A stretch of DNA of 34,920 nt from Candidatus Staskawiczbacteria bacterium (GCA_023245145.1 JAHFKW010000005.1:1-34920), one strand, 5' to 3'. Positions 1-8,035 are shown, numbered from the stretch's first letter. The notes: generated by a model not told the origin, from the sequence alone. Translations and numbers: made by a program.

Positions 1-387
1 ATTTTCAGAACTAATATTCGGGGAGTGTATGTGGCCAAAAGAGAAAATTTCAAGTCATCGCATAAAATTTTGACGCGGGCTTACTTTTCTCATTTTCAGA
101 CACAAAACATGAATCATCTTATATTCAGTAAGGTTACGAGGCCTAAAACCCAGTATGTATTTCGTAAAAGAATACCGTTTATTAGGTCTCGTCGGCAGTT
201 TCGTAATTATGTCTTACGGTTTGCTCCATTATTTCCCGACAGAAAAAGTGAAATGGCTATTTTAAATCCGGAAGAATTGGCAACTTTGTATCACTTTCCA
301 ATTAAAATTACTGGATTGGTGGCGCCCACCATGTCGCGGGTTGAGTCTAAAAAAGGCGGACCACCACCTAATTTACCAGTTGAATAA
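1..387 (+). CDS. C-terminal end of a protein encoded just upstream of the T4SS coupling-type ATPase (partial at window start)
   Basis: Frame is open from base 1 to the stop at 387; C-terminal ...LNPEELATLYHFP...APTMSRVESKKGGPPPNLP resembles the protein preceding VirD4/TraG-like ATPases in CPR genomes (recalled, not searched). Confidence 0.6.
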   Translation: MFRTNIRGVYVAKRENFKSSHKILTRAYFSHFQTQNMNHLIFSKVTRPKTQYVFRKRIPFIRSRRQFRNYVLRFAPLFPDRKSEMAILNPEELATLYHFPIKITGLVAPTMSRVESKKGGPPPNLPVE

Positions 388-390
388 ATT

Positions 391-1995
391 ATGAACAAAG
401 AACCCGAAAATCATAAAGACATTACATTTTTTGGGCTGACTTCTTTCAGAAATGCGAGGAAGCGTTTTGGCATTCGGCGAGATGACCGGCGTCGGCACTT
501 TTATACCATTGGTAAAACAGGTATGGGCAAATCCAATTTAATGGAAAACATGGCGATTCAGGATATCCAAAATGGCAATGGCATCGCCTACGTTGATCCC
601 CATGGAGAGGGCGCTGAAAAGTTATTGGATTTTGTACCGGAGAGCAGAATTAAAGATGTTATTTTTTTCAATCCGGCCGATTTGGATTTTCCGATTGCTT
701 TTAATGTGATGGAAAAAGTGGAATTTCAATATCGTCATTTGGTGGCCGGAGGATTAATGGCGGTGTTTAAAAAAGTGTGGCCGGATGTTTGGTCTGCCAG
801 AATGGAATACATTTTAAACAATACGATTTTAGCTTTGCTGGAGTATCCGAATTCAACGTTGCTTGGCATTAATCGTATGTTGTCGGATGTGGAATATCGT
901 AAAAAGGTGGTGGCGATGGTGCAGGATCCGGTGGTCAAAGCCTTTTGGGTGACAGAATTTGCCAGATACAGTCAAAAATATGAAACGGAAGCTACGGCCG
1001 CCATTCAAAATAAAGTGGGGCAGTTCGTTTCCAATGCATTAATTCGAAATATTATTGGTCAGGTGGAAAGTACGATTAATATGAGAAAAATTATGGATGA
1101 AGAAAAAGTCCTAATTTTAGATTTATCCAAAGGCCGGATTGGCGAGGATAATTCCAGATTGTTGGGGGCGCTATTAATCACCAAAATTCAATTGGCGGCG
1201 ATGAGTCGGGTGGATATTCCGGAAAACACCCGCAAAGATTTTTATTTATACGTAGATGAGTTCCAGAATTTTGCCACCGAGTCGTTTGCTAATATTTTAT
1301 CCGAGGCCAGAAAATATCGTTTAAATTTAATTGTGGGACACCAATACATTACTCAAATGGATGAAATTGTGCGTGACGCGGTGTTTGGCAACGTCGGCAC
1401 GTTGGCAGTATTTCGGGTGGGAGCCGAAGACGCCGAATTTTTGGAAAAAGAATTTTCGCCGGAATTTACCGCTGAAGACTTGGTCAATTCCACCAAATAC
1501 ACTATTTATTTAAAACTCATGATCGATGGCGTGGCCTCGCATCCTTTTTCGGCCTACACCTTGCCACCGCCCATTCAGTCGGATATATCAAGCAAGGAAA
1601 AGATTATTAACGCTACTCGTGAAAAGTATGGTGTTAGTAAAGTGGTAGTGGAAAACAAAATATCAAGTTGGATGTCTGGGGCAGGGGACGCTTTGGTCGC
1701 TGATTTGATGATTCCTAAAAATCCTCCACCTGTTTCTGTATCTGGCAATGTGCAAGAAGATGGCACCACCTTGTATAACGCTATTTGTTCCATTTGCGGT
1801 AAGCCCACCAAAGTTATTTTTGAACCAAAAGAAGGCCGGCCGATATATTGCAAGTCTTGTATGAAAAAAGTGAAAGCCGCCAAGTCCCCAGTCAATGCTC
1901 TGCCAAAGCCTTCACCCAGAAAAGAAATTAATTTATCCGAATTAAAAAAAGCCTTGGACGCAGCACAGGCACCTAAGGAAAACGATAATACATGA
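391..1995 (+). CDS. Type IV secretion coupling-type (TraG/TraD/VirD4-like) DNA-binding ATPase with C-terminal CxxC...CxxC zinc-binding motif
   Basis: Walker A-like TIGKTGMGKSNLMENM, Walker B-like FYLYVDEFQNF, C-terminal CSICGKPTKVIFEPKEGRPIYCKSC. Confidence 0.85.
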   Translation: MNKEPENHKDITFFGLTSFRNARKRFGIRRDDRRRHFYTIGKTGMGKSNLMENMAIQDIQNGNGIAYVDPHGEGAEKLLDFVPESRIKDVIFFNPADLDFPIAFNVMEKVEFQYRHLVAGGLMAVFKKVWPDVWSARMEYILNNTILALLEYPNSTLLGINRMLSDVEYRKKVVAMVQDPVVKAFWVTEFARYSQKYETEATAAIQNKVGQFVSNALIRNIIGQVESTINMRKIMDEEKVLILDLSKGRIGEDNSRLLGALLITKIQLAAMSRVDIPENTRKDFYLYVDEFQNFATESFANILSEARKYRLNLIVGHQYITQMDEIVRDAVFGNVGTLAVFRVGAEDAEFLEKEFSPEFTAEDLVNSTKYTIYLKLMIDGVASHPFSAYTLPPPIQSDISSKEKIINATREKYGVSKVVVENKISSWMSGAGDALVADLMIPKNPPPVSVSGNVQEDGTTLYNAICSICGKPTKVIFEPKEGRPIYCKSCMKKVKAAKSPVNALPKPSPRKEINLSELKKALDAAQAPKENDNT

Positions 1996-2945
1996 AAAAT
2001 CTAAAAGACTTTGATGTAGCCGGCAAGCGCATCTTGGTCAGGTGCGATTTTAATGTGCCTTGCGATGCATCAGGCGCTATATTAGACGACACTAAAATTT
2101 CTGAAGCACTGCCGACGCTTCAATACCTGCTGACCCAAAAAGCCAAAATAATTATTATTACCCATTTGGGTGATGGCAGTCAGTCACTTGATAGTGTGAA
2201 AGCTAGATTATTTGAATTACTCGGTCAGTCAGTTGATGTTTTGGAAAACATCAGAAGTCACCAAGAAGAAATAGAAAATAATCTTGAGTTTGCAAAAAAG
2301 TTGGCGAACATGGGAGACATTTACATTAACGAAGCTTTTGATGTGTGTCATCGGGCGCATGCTTCGGTGGTGGGCATTCCTCAATTTTTGCCACATGGAG
2401 CGGGTTTTGCGCTCCAAAAAGAGGTTGAGGTTTTGTCGGGCATTATGCAAAAACCGGCGCGTCCCATGGTGGCCATTATTGGCGGAGCAAAGGCAAAAAC
2501 CAAGGCTTTATTTGTCCAGCCTTTTTGTGCCTTTGCAGATGTGGTTATTATTAACGGACTGATTAAGCAAGAATTAATTGATAAAAAAATTCCGCTAGAA
2601 TATCCGGAAAAAGTCTTTGGTCCCAAAGAAAATTTGGGAGGGCTGGATTTAACACCCGAAGACATTAATCGGATTGTAGAAAAAATTAAGCCAGCTAAAA
2701 CCATTTTTTGGAACGGCCCATTTGGTAAGTTTGAGGATGAAGAATATAAAAAAGGCACATTAGCCATTGCCAAAGCTATCATTGAAAGTGGCGCATTTTC
2801 GGTGGTGGGCGGGGGAGAGACCATTGAGTTTTTGAAAAAAGAGGGTATGCTGGACAAATTCAGCCATGTCAGCACAGCGGGCGGAGCACTCATGGAATTT
2901 TTAAGCGGGCAAGAATTACCGGGGTTGGTTGCTCTTGACAGTTAA
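1992..2945 (+). CDS. pgk: Phosphoglycerate kinase-like protein, shortened (317 aa)
   Basis: RILVRCDFNVP, CHRAHASVVG, AIIGGAKAKTK, TIFWNGPFGKFE, VVGGGETIEF, SHVSTAGGALMEFLSGQELPGL; overlaps the previous stop. Confidence 0.85.
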   Translation: MKNLKDFDVAGKRILVRCDFNVPCDASGAILDDTKISEALPTLQYLLTQKAKIIIITHLGDGSQSLDSVKARLFELLGQSVDVLENIRSHQEEIENNLEFAKKLANMGDIYINEAFDVCHRAHASVVGIPQFLPHGAGFALQKEVEVLSGIMQKPARPMVAIIGGAKAKTKALFVQPFCAFADVVIINGLIKQELIDKKIPLEYPEKVFGPKENLGGLDLTPEDINRIVEKIKPAKTIFWNGPFGKFEDEEYKKGTLAIAKAIIESGAFSVVGGGETIEFLKKEGMLDKFSHVSTAGGALMEFLSGQELPGLVALDS

Positions 2946-2963
2946 GCTTGATGGGTGTATGAT
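2935..2963 (+). promoter_or_regulatory. Sigma70-type promoter upstream of the DGR target gene
   Basis: TTGACA (2935-2940), 17-bp spacer, TATGAT (2958-2963); AGGAG RBS upstream of ATG 3028. Confidence 0.7.
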
Positions 2964-3027
2964 TAAGGTATGGGTACGGCACATTGCTGTTACGCCTAGA
3001 TATTCACTTTTTTAGGAGATACTGGCG

Positions 3028-3807
3028 ATGAGTATGAAAGTCGTCGGAGACATGTCGGAATGGTCTGGCATGTTGAGCGAAGTGTTTCGCCAAGCTGGCA
3101 ATGGGGAGTTTACTCCCCAGCAATTGCAGGCCTTTTTGGAGCATCGTAACGATATTTTTGTAGTTGATGCGCCAAAAAAGATTGAAGTCGTGGAGAAGAA
3201 ACTCATTCTCCCTGACCTCGACAACGCCAAAATCTTTTCGGAGCTGGGCCTTAAGGCACAGTATAAAAAAATCATGGCCGGCATGAAGTCGCCACCAGAC
3301 AACACGGAATTTTGGTACCTCTTGGTGCCACCGGAAGATATGGAGATTCCATGCGACGTCGTGACAGCGAAATTCAGGGAATTGGGAGTCACAACTTCGT
3401 TGCGATACGACAACCTGGATTTCAACCTCAAGCCCGAGTACGAAGTTCGTGAAGCCAAGGGCGCGCATTGGTTGGCTTTCAAAAAGTCGCTGACGGGAGA
3501 GGCGACCAGCCAGTCCGCCAACCAACGCTGGGAAGATGTTCGGTCTCGCTACCGTGACCCCCGTTTGTGCGACGGCTTGCGGCTGATGTTTGGGGCTTAC
3601 CTTGCCTCCGGTAAGGAAAAGCTCCTACTTAACATCGAAAAGTGGACCCGTACACGCTCGCGCTTTCGCGATGGCGACGTCGCCAGTTTCAATGCTTATC
3701 ATGGCAAGGTTCGCGTCAGCTACGGCTATCCGGTCTATGCCTACCCGGATGCTCGTGTTCGTCCCGCAGATTTCCTGCCTTTGGAACCGAGCGGAGCGAA
3801 GGTGTAA
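3028..3807 (+). CDS. DGR target (variable) protein; C-terminal region predicted to be a C-type-lectin-like variable domain
   Basis: AGGAG RBS before ATG. C-terminal region RSRFRDGDVASFNAYHGKVRVSYGYPVYAYPDARVRP lies in VR and matches a nearby TR except at TR adenines. Confidence 0.85.
   Translation: MSMKVVGDMSEWSGMLSEVFRQAGNGEFTPQQLQAFLEHRNDIFVVDAPKKIEVVEKKLILPDLDNAKIFSELGLKAQYKKIMAGMKSPPDNTEFWYLLVPPEDMEIPCDVVTAKFRELGVTTSLRYDNLDFNLKPEYEVREAKGAHWLAFKKSLTGEATSQSANQRWEDVRSRYRDPRLCDGLRLMFGAYLASGKEKLLLNIEKWTRTRSRFRDGDVASFNAYHGKVRVSYGYPVYAYPDARVRPADFLPLEPSGAKV
3654..3766 (+). repeat. DGR variable repeat (VR)
   Basis: 113 bp ungapped match to 4041-4153 with 11 mismatches, every one at a TR adenine: VR 3676G, 3686G, 3697T, 3713G, 3719G, 3721T, 3725G, 3727T, 3734T, 3742T, 3748G. 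Confidence 0.95.
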
Positions 3808-3822
3808 AAGGCATTTTGTCAG

Positions 3823-3853
3823 GCCCCGATGCATATTGCAGAGGGGCATTTTT
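3823..3853 (+). terminator. Hairpin plus T-tract downstream of VR (terminator and/or DGR target-site hairpin)
   Basis: GCCCC-GA-TGCA-TAT-TGCA-GA-GGGGC followed by ATTTTTT. Confidence 0.6.
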
Positions 3854-3863
3854 TATGTATAAT
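3836..3863 (+). promoter_or_regulatory. Possible promoter for the TR RNA
   Basis: TTGCAG - 16 bp - TATAAT (3858-3863) between the target gene and TR. Confidence 0.35.
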
Positions 3864-4040
3864 ATTTGTGTGGCTAGCAATTTTCTAATAAGCAAAAAGT
3901 TACTTGTCACAAGGAAACTGCTTGCATGGCCATCACGAATATCGAAGATTCGGAAAACTTCTGTGCGACGGACACAGTTAACCCAGATAGCACAAGCTTA
4001 TTGTGACTTATCGGTGACACGGATGTGGTTATGCAAAAAG

Positions 4041-4153
4041 ACGCTCGCGCTTTCGCGATGGCAACGTCGCCAATTTCAATGCTAATCATGGCAAGGTTCA
4101 CGTCAACAACGACAATCCGGACTATGCCAACCCGAATGCTCGTGTTCGTCCCG
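4041..4153 (+). other. DGR template repeat (TR), presumably part of a noncoding DGR RNA
   Basis: Non-coding copy of VR; read in VR frame it has nine AAY codons (RSRFRDGNVANFNANHGKVHVNNDNPDYANPNARVRP). Located just upstream of the RT. Confidence 0.95.
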
Positions 4154-4164
4154 AAGTCTCCTTT

Positions 4165-4200
4165 GTACTACAGGTAGTAAAGCTTTACTACTTGTAGTAC
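4165..4200. repeat. 36-nt inverted repeat between TR and RT
   Basis: GTACTACAGGTAGTAAAG|CTTTACTACTTGTAGTAC; 18-nt arms with one mismatch that would be a G-U pair in RNA. Confidence 0.9.
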
Positions 4201-4317
4201 AGAAAAAAGTTAATAAAAATACTATGCCAAATTTTAAACAGTCTGGGGGGGGGGCTTACAGGTTGGGAAAATGTAAAAAATGCTTGGGAGAATTTTGAAC
4301 GTGGTAAAACTAAAAAA

Positions 4318-5235
4318 TTGGATGTTATTGAGTTTAAAAATAACTTAAAACAAAATCTTAATTTAATTCAAAAAGAGTTACAGAATAAAACGTATCAACA
4401 TTCTGCCTACACTACGTTTTACGTTAAAGATCCTAAATTACGGAAAATAAATAAAGCTTGTGTACGTGACAGAGTGGTGCATCATATATTATTTAGAAAA
4501 TTGTATTGGTATTTTGACCGGACTTTTATCTTTGATTCGTATTCCTGCCGAATTGAAAAGGGGACGCATAAAGCTGTGCGTCGTTTACATGAACTTTTCA
4601 ACAAAGAAAGTCAAAATAATACTAAAACCTGCTGGGTATTAAAATGTGACATCAAAAAGTTCTTTGATAATGTTGACCAAGAAACTTTACTTTCACTGAT
4701 TGCAAGAAGGGTAAAAGATGGGGATGCGATGTGGCTCATAGAGTTAATTATTAAAAGTTTTCCAGCCGGCTTGCCTTTGGGCAACATTACCAGCCAGCTT
4801 TTTTCCAATATTTATTTACACGAGCTTGATTTGTTTATTAAACACACATTAAAAGTTAAATACTATATCAGATACTGCGATGATTTTGTAATTTTAAATA
4901 CTGACCGAGACTATTTAGAAGGCCTGATTCCCAAAATAGATGTATTCTTAAAAAACAACTTAAAATTATCACTGCACCCTAATAAAATTCATATTAGGAA
5001 ATATCATCAAGGCATAGACTTTCTGGGGTATGTCAGTTTTCCCAATCACAGTATTTTGCGTGTAAAAACCAAAGAGAGGATGTTTGTGAAGGTAAAGAGC
5101 AGGCTAGCACAATATGAAAGTGGTGCCATTAAAAAAGAATCGTTTGAGGCAACGATGAATTCATATTTGGGAATGCTGAAACATTGTAATGCACACAATG
5201 TCAGACAGGAATTAATGGACATACTAATTTACTAA
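4318..5235 (+). CDS. Diversity-generating retroelement reverse transcriptase (likely original start ATG 4224, out of frame here because of a G10 tract)
   Basis: RT motifs FDSYSCRIEKGTHKA, CDIKKFFDNVD, LPLGNITSQLFSNIYLHELD (DGR-type instead of QGxxxSP), YYIRYCDDFVIL, HPNKIHIRKYHQGIDFLGY. Confidence 0.93.
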   Translation: MDVIEFKNNLKQNLNLIQKELQNKTYQHSAYTTFYVKDPKLRKINKACVRDRVVHHILFRKLYWYFDRTFIFDSYSCRIEKGTHKAVRRLHELFNKESQNNTKTCWVLKCDIKKFFDNVDQETLLSLIARRVKDGDAMWLIELIIKSFPAGLPLGNITSQLFSNIYLHELDLFIKHTLKVKYYIRYCDDFVILNTDRDYLEGLIPKIDVFLKNNLKLSLHPNKIHIRKYHQGIDFLGYVSFPNHSILRVKTKERMFVKVKSRLAQYESGAIKKESFEATMNSYLGMLKHCNAHNVRQELMDILIY

Positions 5236-5265
5236 AAAATGTAGTAGAATAAGAAAATTTATGAT

Positions 5266-6444
5266 ATGAAAATAAAAAATCTTAAAGAAGTAGCGGAAAG
5301 AATCAAACTGGCCATTAAAAATGGTGAGCGGATTATTATTTACGGTGATTCGGACTGTGATGGAATTTGTTCGTCGGTGATTTTAAAAGAGGCTATTAAA
5401 AATATCCCTTTCGACCCTGTTCAAGGTAAAGGCGGGCAGGTGGACTGCGTGGTTTTTCCTAATCGGGAAAACGACGGCTACGGCATTAATTTGAAAGCCT
5501 TGGAAATGCTCAAGGCTAAGGCTCCCGCGCTTTTTATTACGTTGGACTTGGGAATTGGTAATATAAAAGAGGTGGAAATTGCCAATGCACTGGGTTTTGA
5601 GGTGATTATAGTTGACCACCACGAAATTTTGGGAAAAGTGCCGGAGGCCAGTCTTGTGGTTGATCCAAAACAGCCGGGAGACGAATCGGGGCTAACTTAT
5701 TTGGCTAATGTGGGAATAACCTTTATGCTGGCGGAAGAATTATTAGGGGAGAATTTTTCAGCACAACTACGCAACAGCTTTTTGGAACTTACGGCGCTGG
5801 CGACCATTTCTGATATGGTGCCTCAAATTCAAGAAAACAAAATATACATTGAAGAAGGGTTAAGGTCCATTAAAACCACTTTTCGACCCGGTTTAAAAGC
5901 ATTCATGGAGTTGGTGGGGTATGGCGAAATCGTGGCTGGCGGATTTTACAAAATTATCGGCGCGATTAATTCAGCTGAATCCATTGATTTTAAAAATGAT
6001 GCCTATTTGTTGCTCACCGAATCTTCGCCAGAAAAATGCCGGGAGTTGGCACAAATATTAATTGATAAGACCAATCTAAAACAGCAAAATATCCAAAGAA
6101 TTGTGGATGAAATTGAGCGCAGAATTACTTCCAAAAAAAGTGAGCCGATTATTTTTGAGGGTGATCCGGCGTGGCGATTGGTGTTGGCTGGTTCGGCGGC
6201 ATCGGTTATTTCCCAACGCTACCAAAAACCAACTTTTATTTACAAAAAAATGGATACAGAAAGTGCGGGGTCGGTCAGAAGCCCTCTTGAAGGTCAAAAT
6301 TCGGTGGATGCCATGAAAACCTGCATGGATATTTTGATAACCTACGGTGGGCATCCTAAAGCCTCGGGATTTAGGTGTAAAAATGAGAACTTGGAGGAGT
6401 TGAAAAAGAGGTTGAGTGAATATTTTAAAAACCATGCAGTTTAA
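5266..6444 (+). CDS. recJ: RecJ-like DHH-family exonuclease/phosphoesterase
   Basis: IIYGDSDCDGICS, DLGIGN, VDHHEIL, C-terminal ITYGGHPKASGFRC (DHHA1-like). Confidence 0.85.
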   Translation: MKIKNLKEVAERIKLAIKNGERIIIYGDSDCDGICSSVILKEAIKNIPFDPVQGKGGQVDCVVFPNRENDGYGINLKALEMLKAKAPALFITLDLGIGNIKEVEIANALGFEVIIVDHHEILGKVPEASLVVDPKQPGDESGLTYLANVGITFMLAEELLGENFSAQLRNSFLELTALATISDMVPQIQENKIYIEEGLRSIKTTFRPGLKAFMELVGYGEIVAGGFYKIIGAINSAESIDFKNDAYLLLTESSPEKCRELAQILIDKTNLKQQNIQRIVDEIERRITSKKSEPIIFEGDPAWRLVLAGSAASVISQRYQKPTFIYKKMDTESAGSVRSPLEGQNSVDAMKTCMDILITYGGHPKASGFRCKNENLEELKKRLSEYFKNHAV

Positions 6445-7078
6445 ATTTTTAAAATCTCCGGCGTTTTGGATTTTTACGGTGTTGGTTTTGGTGGTGGGCG
6501 GATACGCTTACATTTTTGAAGAGTTACCCAAAGAAGAAGTTAAAACCAAACAAACCACCCAGTTGGCTGCCCTGCTTACGCCCTTGCCCGAGCCCATCGT
6601 TTTAGATGAGCGGACTAAAGAGGCCGATTGTCAAATCCAGGGGTCTTTGCCTGATCATGAATGCAGTCCGGGAGCCGTTTTTAAAGATGCCACTCAAGAA
6701 ATTATTTGCGTATCAGGTTACACCAAAACTGTCAGAAATGTTTCGGTGAGTTTAAAGAAAAAAGTTTTTGCCGAATATGGCATTGCTTATCCCGTGCCAT
6801 TTGGCAGTTATGAAGTAGACCATATTGTTCCCTTGGCTTTGGGTGGGAATAATGATATTGCTAATTTGTTTCCGGAAGCTCGTCAGCCTTATCCGGGGTT
6901 TCAGGAAAAAGACGTGGTGGAAAACTATTTGCACGAACATGTCTGTAGCGGAGAAATTGATTTAGCCGCCGCACAGGTGCAAATAGCTAATGATTGGTTG
7001 GGTGTGTATAATAATTTAAGCGAGGAAACCATCAAAGCGTATAAGGCAAAGTATAAAAGTTGGGCACCAGAATCGTAA
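6434..7078 (+). CDS. Membrane-anchored or secreted HNH-type nuclease domain protein
   Basis: N-terminal TM FWIFTVLVLVVGGYAYIF; VDHIVPLALGGNNDIANLFPE HNH-like motif. Confidence 0.7.
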   Translation: MQFKFLKSPAFWIFTVLVLVVGGYAYIFEELPKEEVKTKQTTQLAALLTPLPEPIVLDERTKEADCQIQGSLPDHECSPGAVFKDATQEIICVSGYTKTVRNVSVSLKKKVFAEYGIAYPVPFGSYEVDHIVPLALGGNNDIANLFPEARQPYPGFQEKDVVENYLHEHVCSGEIDLAAAQVQIANDWLGVYNNLSEETIKAYKAKYKSWAPES

Positions 7079-7100
7079 AGCATGAAACATGAATCATGAA

Positions 7101-7184
7101 ACATGGATCATAAAACATGAAACATAAAAAATGAAACATAAAACATGGATCATAAAACATGAAACATAAAAAATGAAACATAAA
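7101..7184. repeat. Perfect 2 x 42-bp tandem repeat within a CATGAAACAT-rich tract
   Basis: acatggatcataaaacatgaaacataaaaaatgaaacataaa at 7101-7142 and 7143-7184; related sequence from about 7080 to 7215. Confidence 0.9.
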
Positions 7185-7229
7185 ACATAAAAATTGAAAC
7201 GTGAAGCATAAAAAGCATAAAGCAAAGAT

Positions 7230-7574
7230 ATGGAACAATTCCACGAAAAGTTAAGGACCAAAATGGATTTTTTAGTTCATGAAGTTTATAGCGCAGCCAA
7301 ATGTTTTCCAAAAGAAGAATTATATGGAGTAACCTCGCAATTAAGGCGAGCTTCATTGTCGATAATTTTGAATTATATCGAAGGTTATGCGCGAGGGAGA
7401 GAAAAGGTTCATAAAAACTTCTTAGAAATTTCTTATGGTTCCCTAAAGGAAACTCAGTATCTGATAGACTTTTCTTTCAAAGAGGGCTATATTGTTGAAG
7501 AAAGTTATAAAAAATTAATAAAAATAGCAGACGAAATTGGAGCAATGCTTTGGGGTACAATCCAGAAAGTTTAG
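7230..7574 (+). CDS. Four helix bundle protein (S23/IVP family, same broad fold as DGR Avd)
   Basis: LVHEVYSAAKCFPKEELYGVTSQLRRASLSIILNYIEGYARG...FLEISYGSLKETQYLIDFS...EIGAMLWGTI pattern. Confidence 0.85.
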   Translation: MEQFHEKLRTKMDFLVHEVYSAAKCFPKEELYGVTSQLRRASLSIILNYIEGYARGREKVHKNFLEISYGSLKETQYLIDFSFKEGYIVEESYKKLIKIADEIGAMLWGTIQKV

Positions 7575-7602
7575 TTGCTTTATGTTTCATGCTTCATGTT
7601 TT

Positions 7603-8028
7603 ATGAAAAGGATCGTTATTTATACAGATGGGGGAAGTAGGGGTAACCCTGGCAAGGCGGCCATTGGGGTGGTTTTTTGCGACCAGGATGGCTCGGTGAC
7701 TAAAAAGTTTGGGGAATATTTGGGAGATGGGTTGACTAATAATGAAGCCGAATATCGGGCGGTTATTTTTGCGTTTAAAAAAGTGAGAGAGCTTTTTGGC
7801 ACGGAATCGTTGGCTGAAATTGAAGTTGAAATTCGCAGTGATTCCCAATTACTGGTCAACCAAATGATGGGACGCTTTAAAATAAAGAATGAGAATATCC
7901 GCATGTTTGTGGTCAATATTCAAAGGCTCATGGAAGGTTTTGCCAAAGTTTCTTATGTTGCCATTCCGCGCGAACAAAACAAAGAGGCAGACAAAATGGT
8001 CAACGAGGCGTTGGATGCGCAAGGGTAA
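7603..8028 (+). CDS. rnhA: Ribonuclease HI family protein
   Basis: IYTDGGSRGNPGKAAIG, LTNNEAEYRAV, IRSDSQLLVNQM, VPREQNKEADKMVNEAL-like C-terminus. Confidence 0.9.
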   Translation: MKRIVIYTDGGSRGNPGKAAIGVVFCDQDGSVTKKFGEYLGDGLTNNEAEYRAVIFAFKKVRELFGTESLAEIEVEIRSDSQLLVNQMMGRFKIKNENIRMFVVNIQRLMEGFAKVSYVAIPREQNKEADKMVNEALDAQG

Positions 8029-8035
8029 ACAAAAA

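Noticed and set aside
3642-4085. 147-aa + strand ORF spanning VR and TR
   Set aside because: It is an out-of-frame reading through VR, the terminator hairpin and TR; the VR/TR explanation accounts for the repeated peptide ends.
4318-5235. Group II intron or retron RT
   Set aside because: No intron-maturase X/DNA-binding domain or intron RNA; the LGNITSQ motif plus adjacent TR/VR point to a DGR.
7101-7184. Possible CRISPR array
   Set aside because: Only two directly adjacent 42-bp copies with no unique spacers and no cas genes.
7032-7356. Minus-strand ORFs rich in CFMFHFLCFMF
   Set aside because: Translation of the CATGAAACAT repeat tract; low complexity, no RBS.
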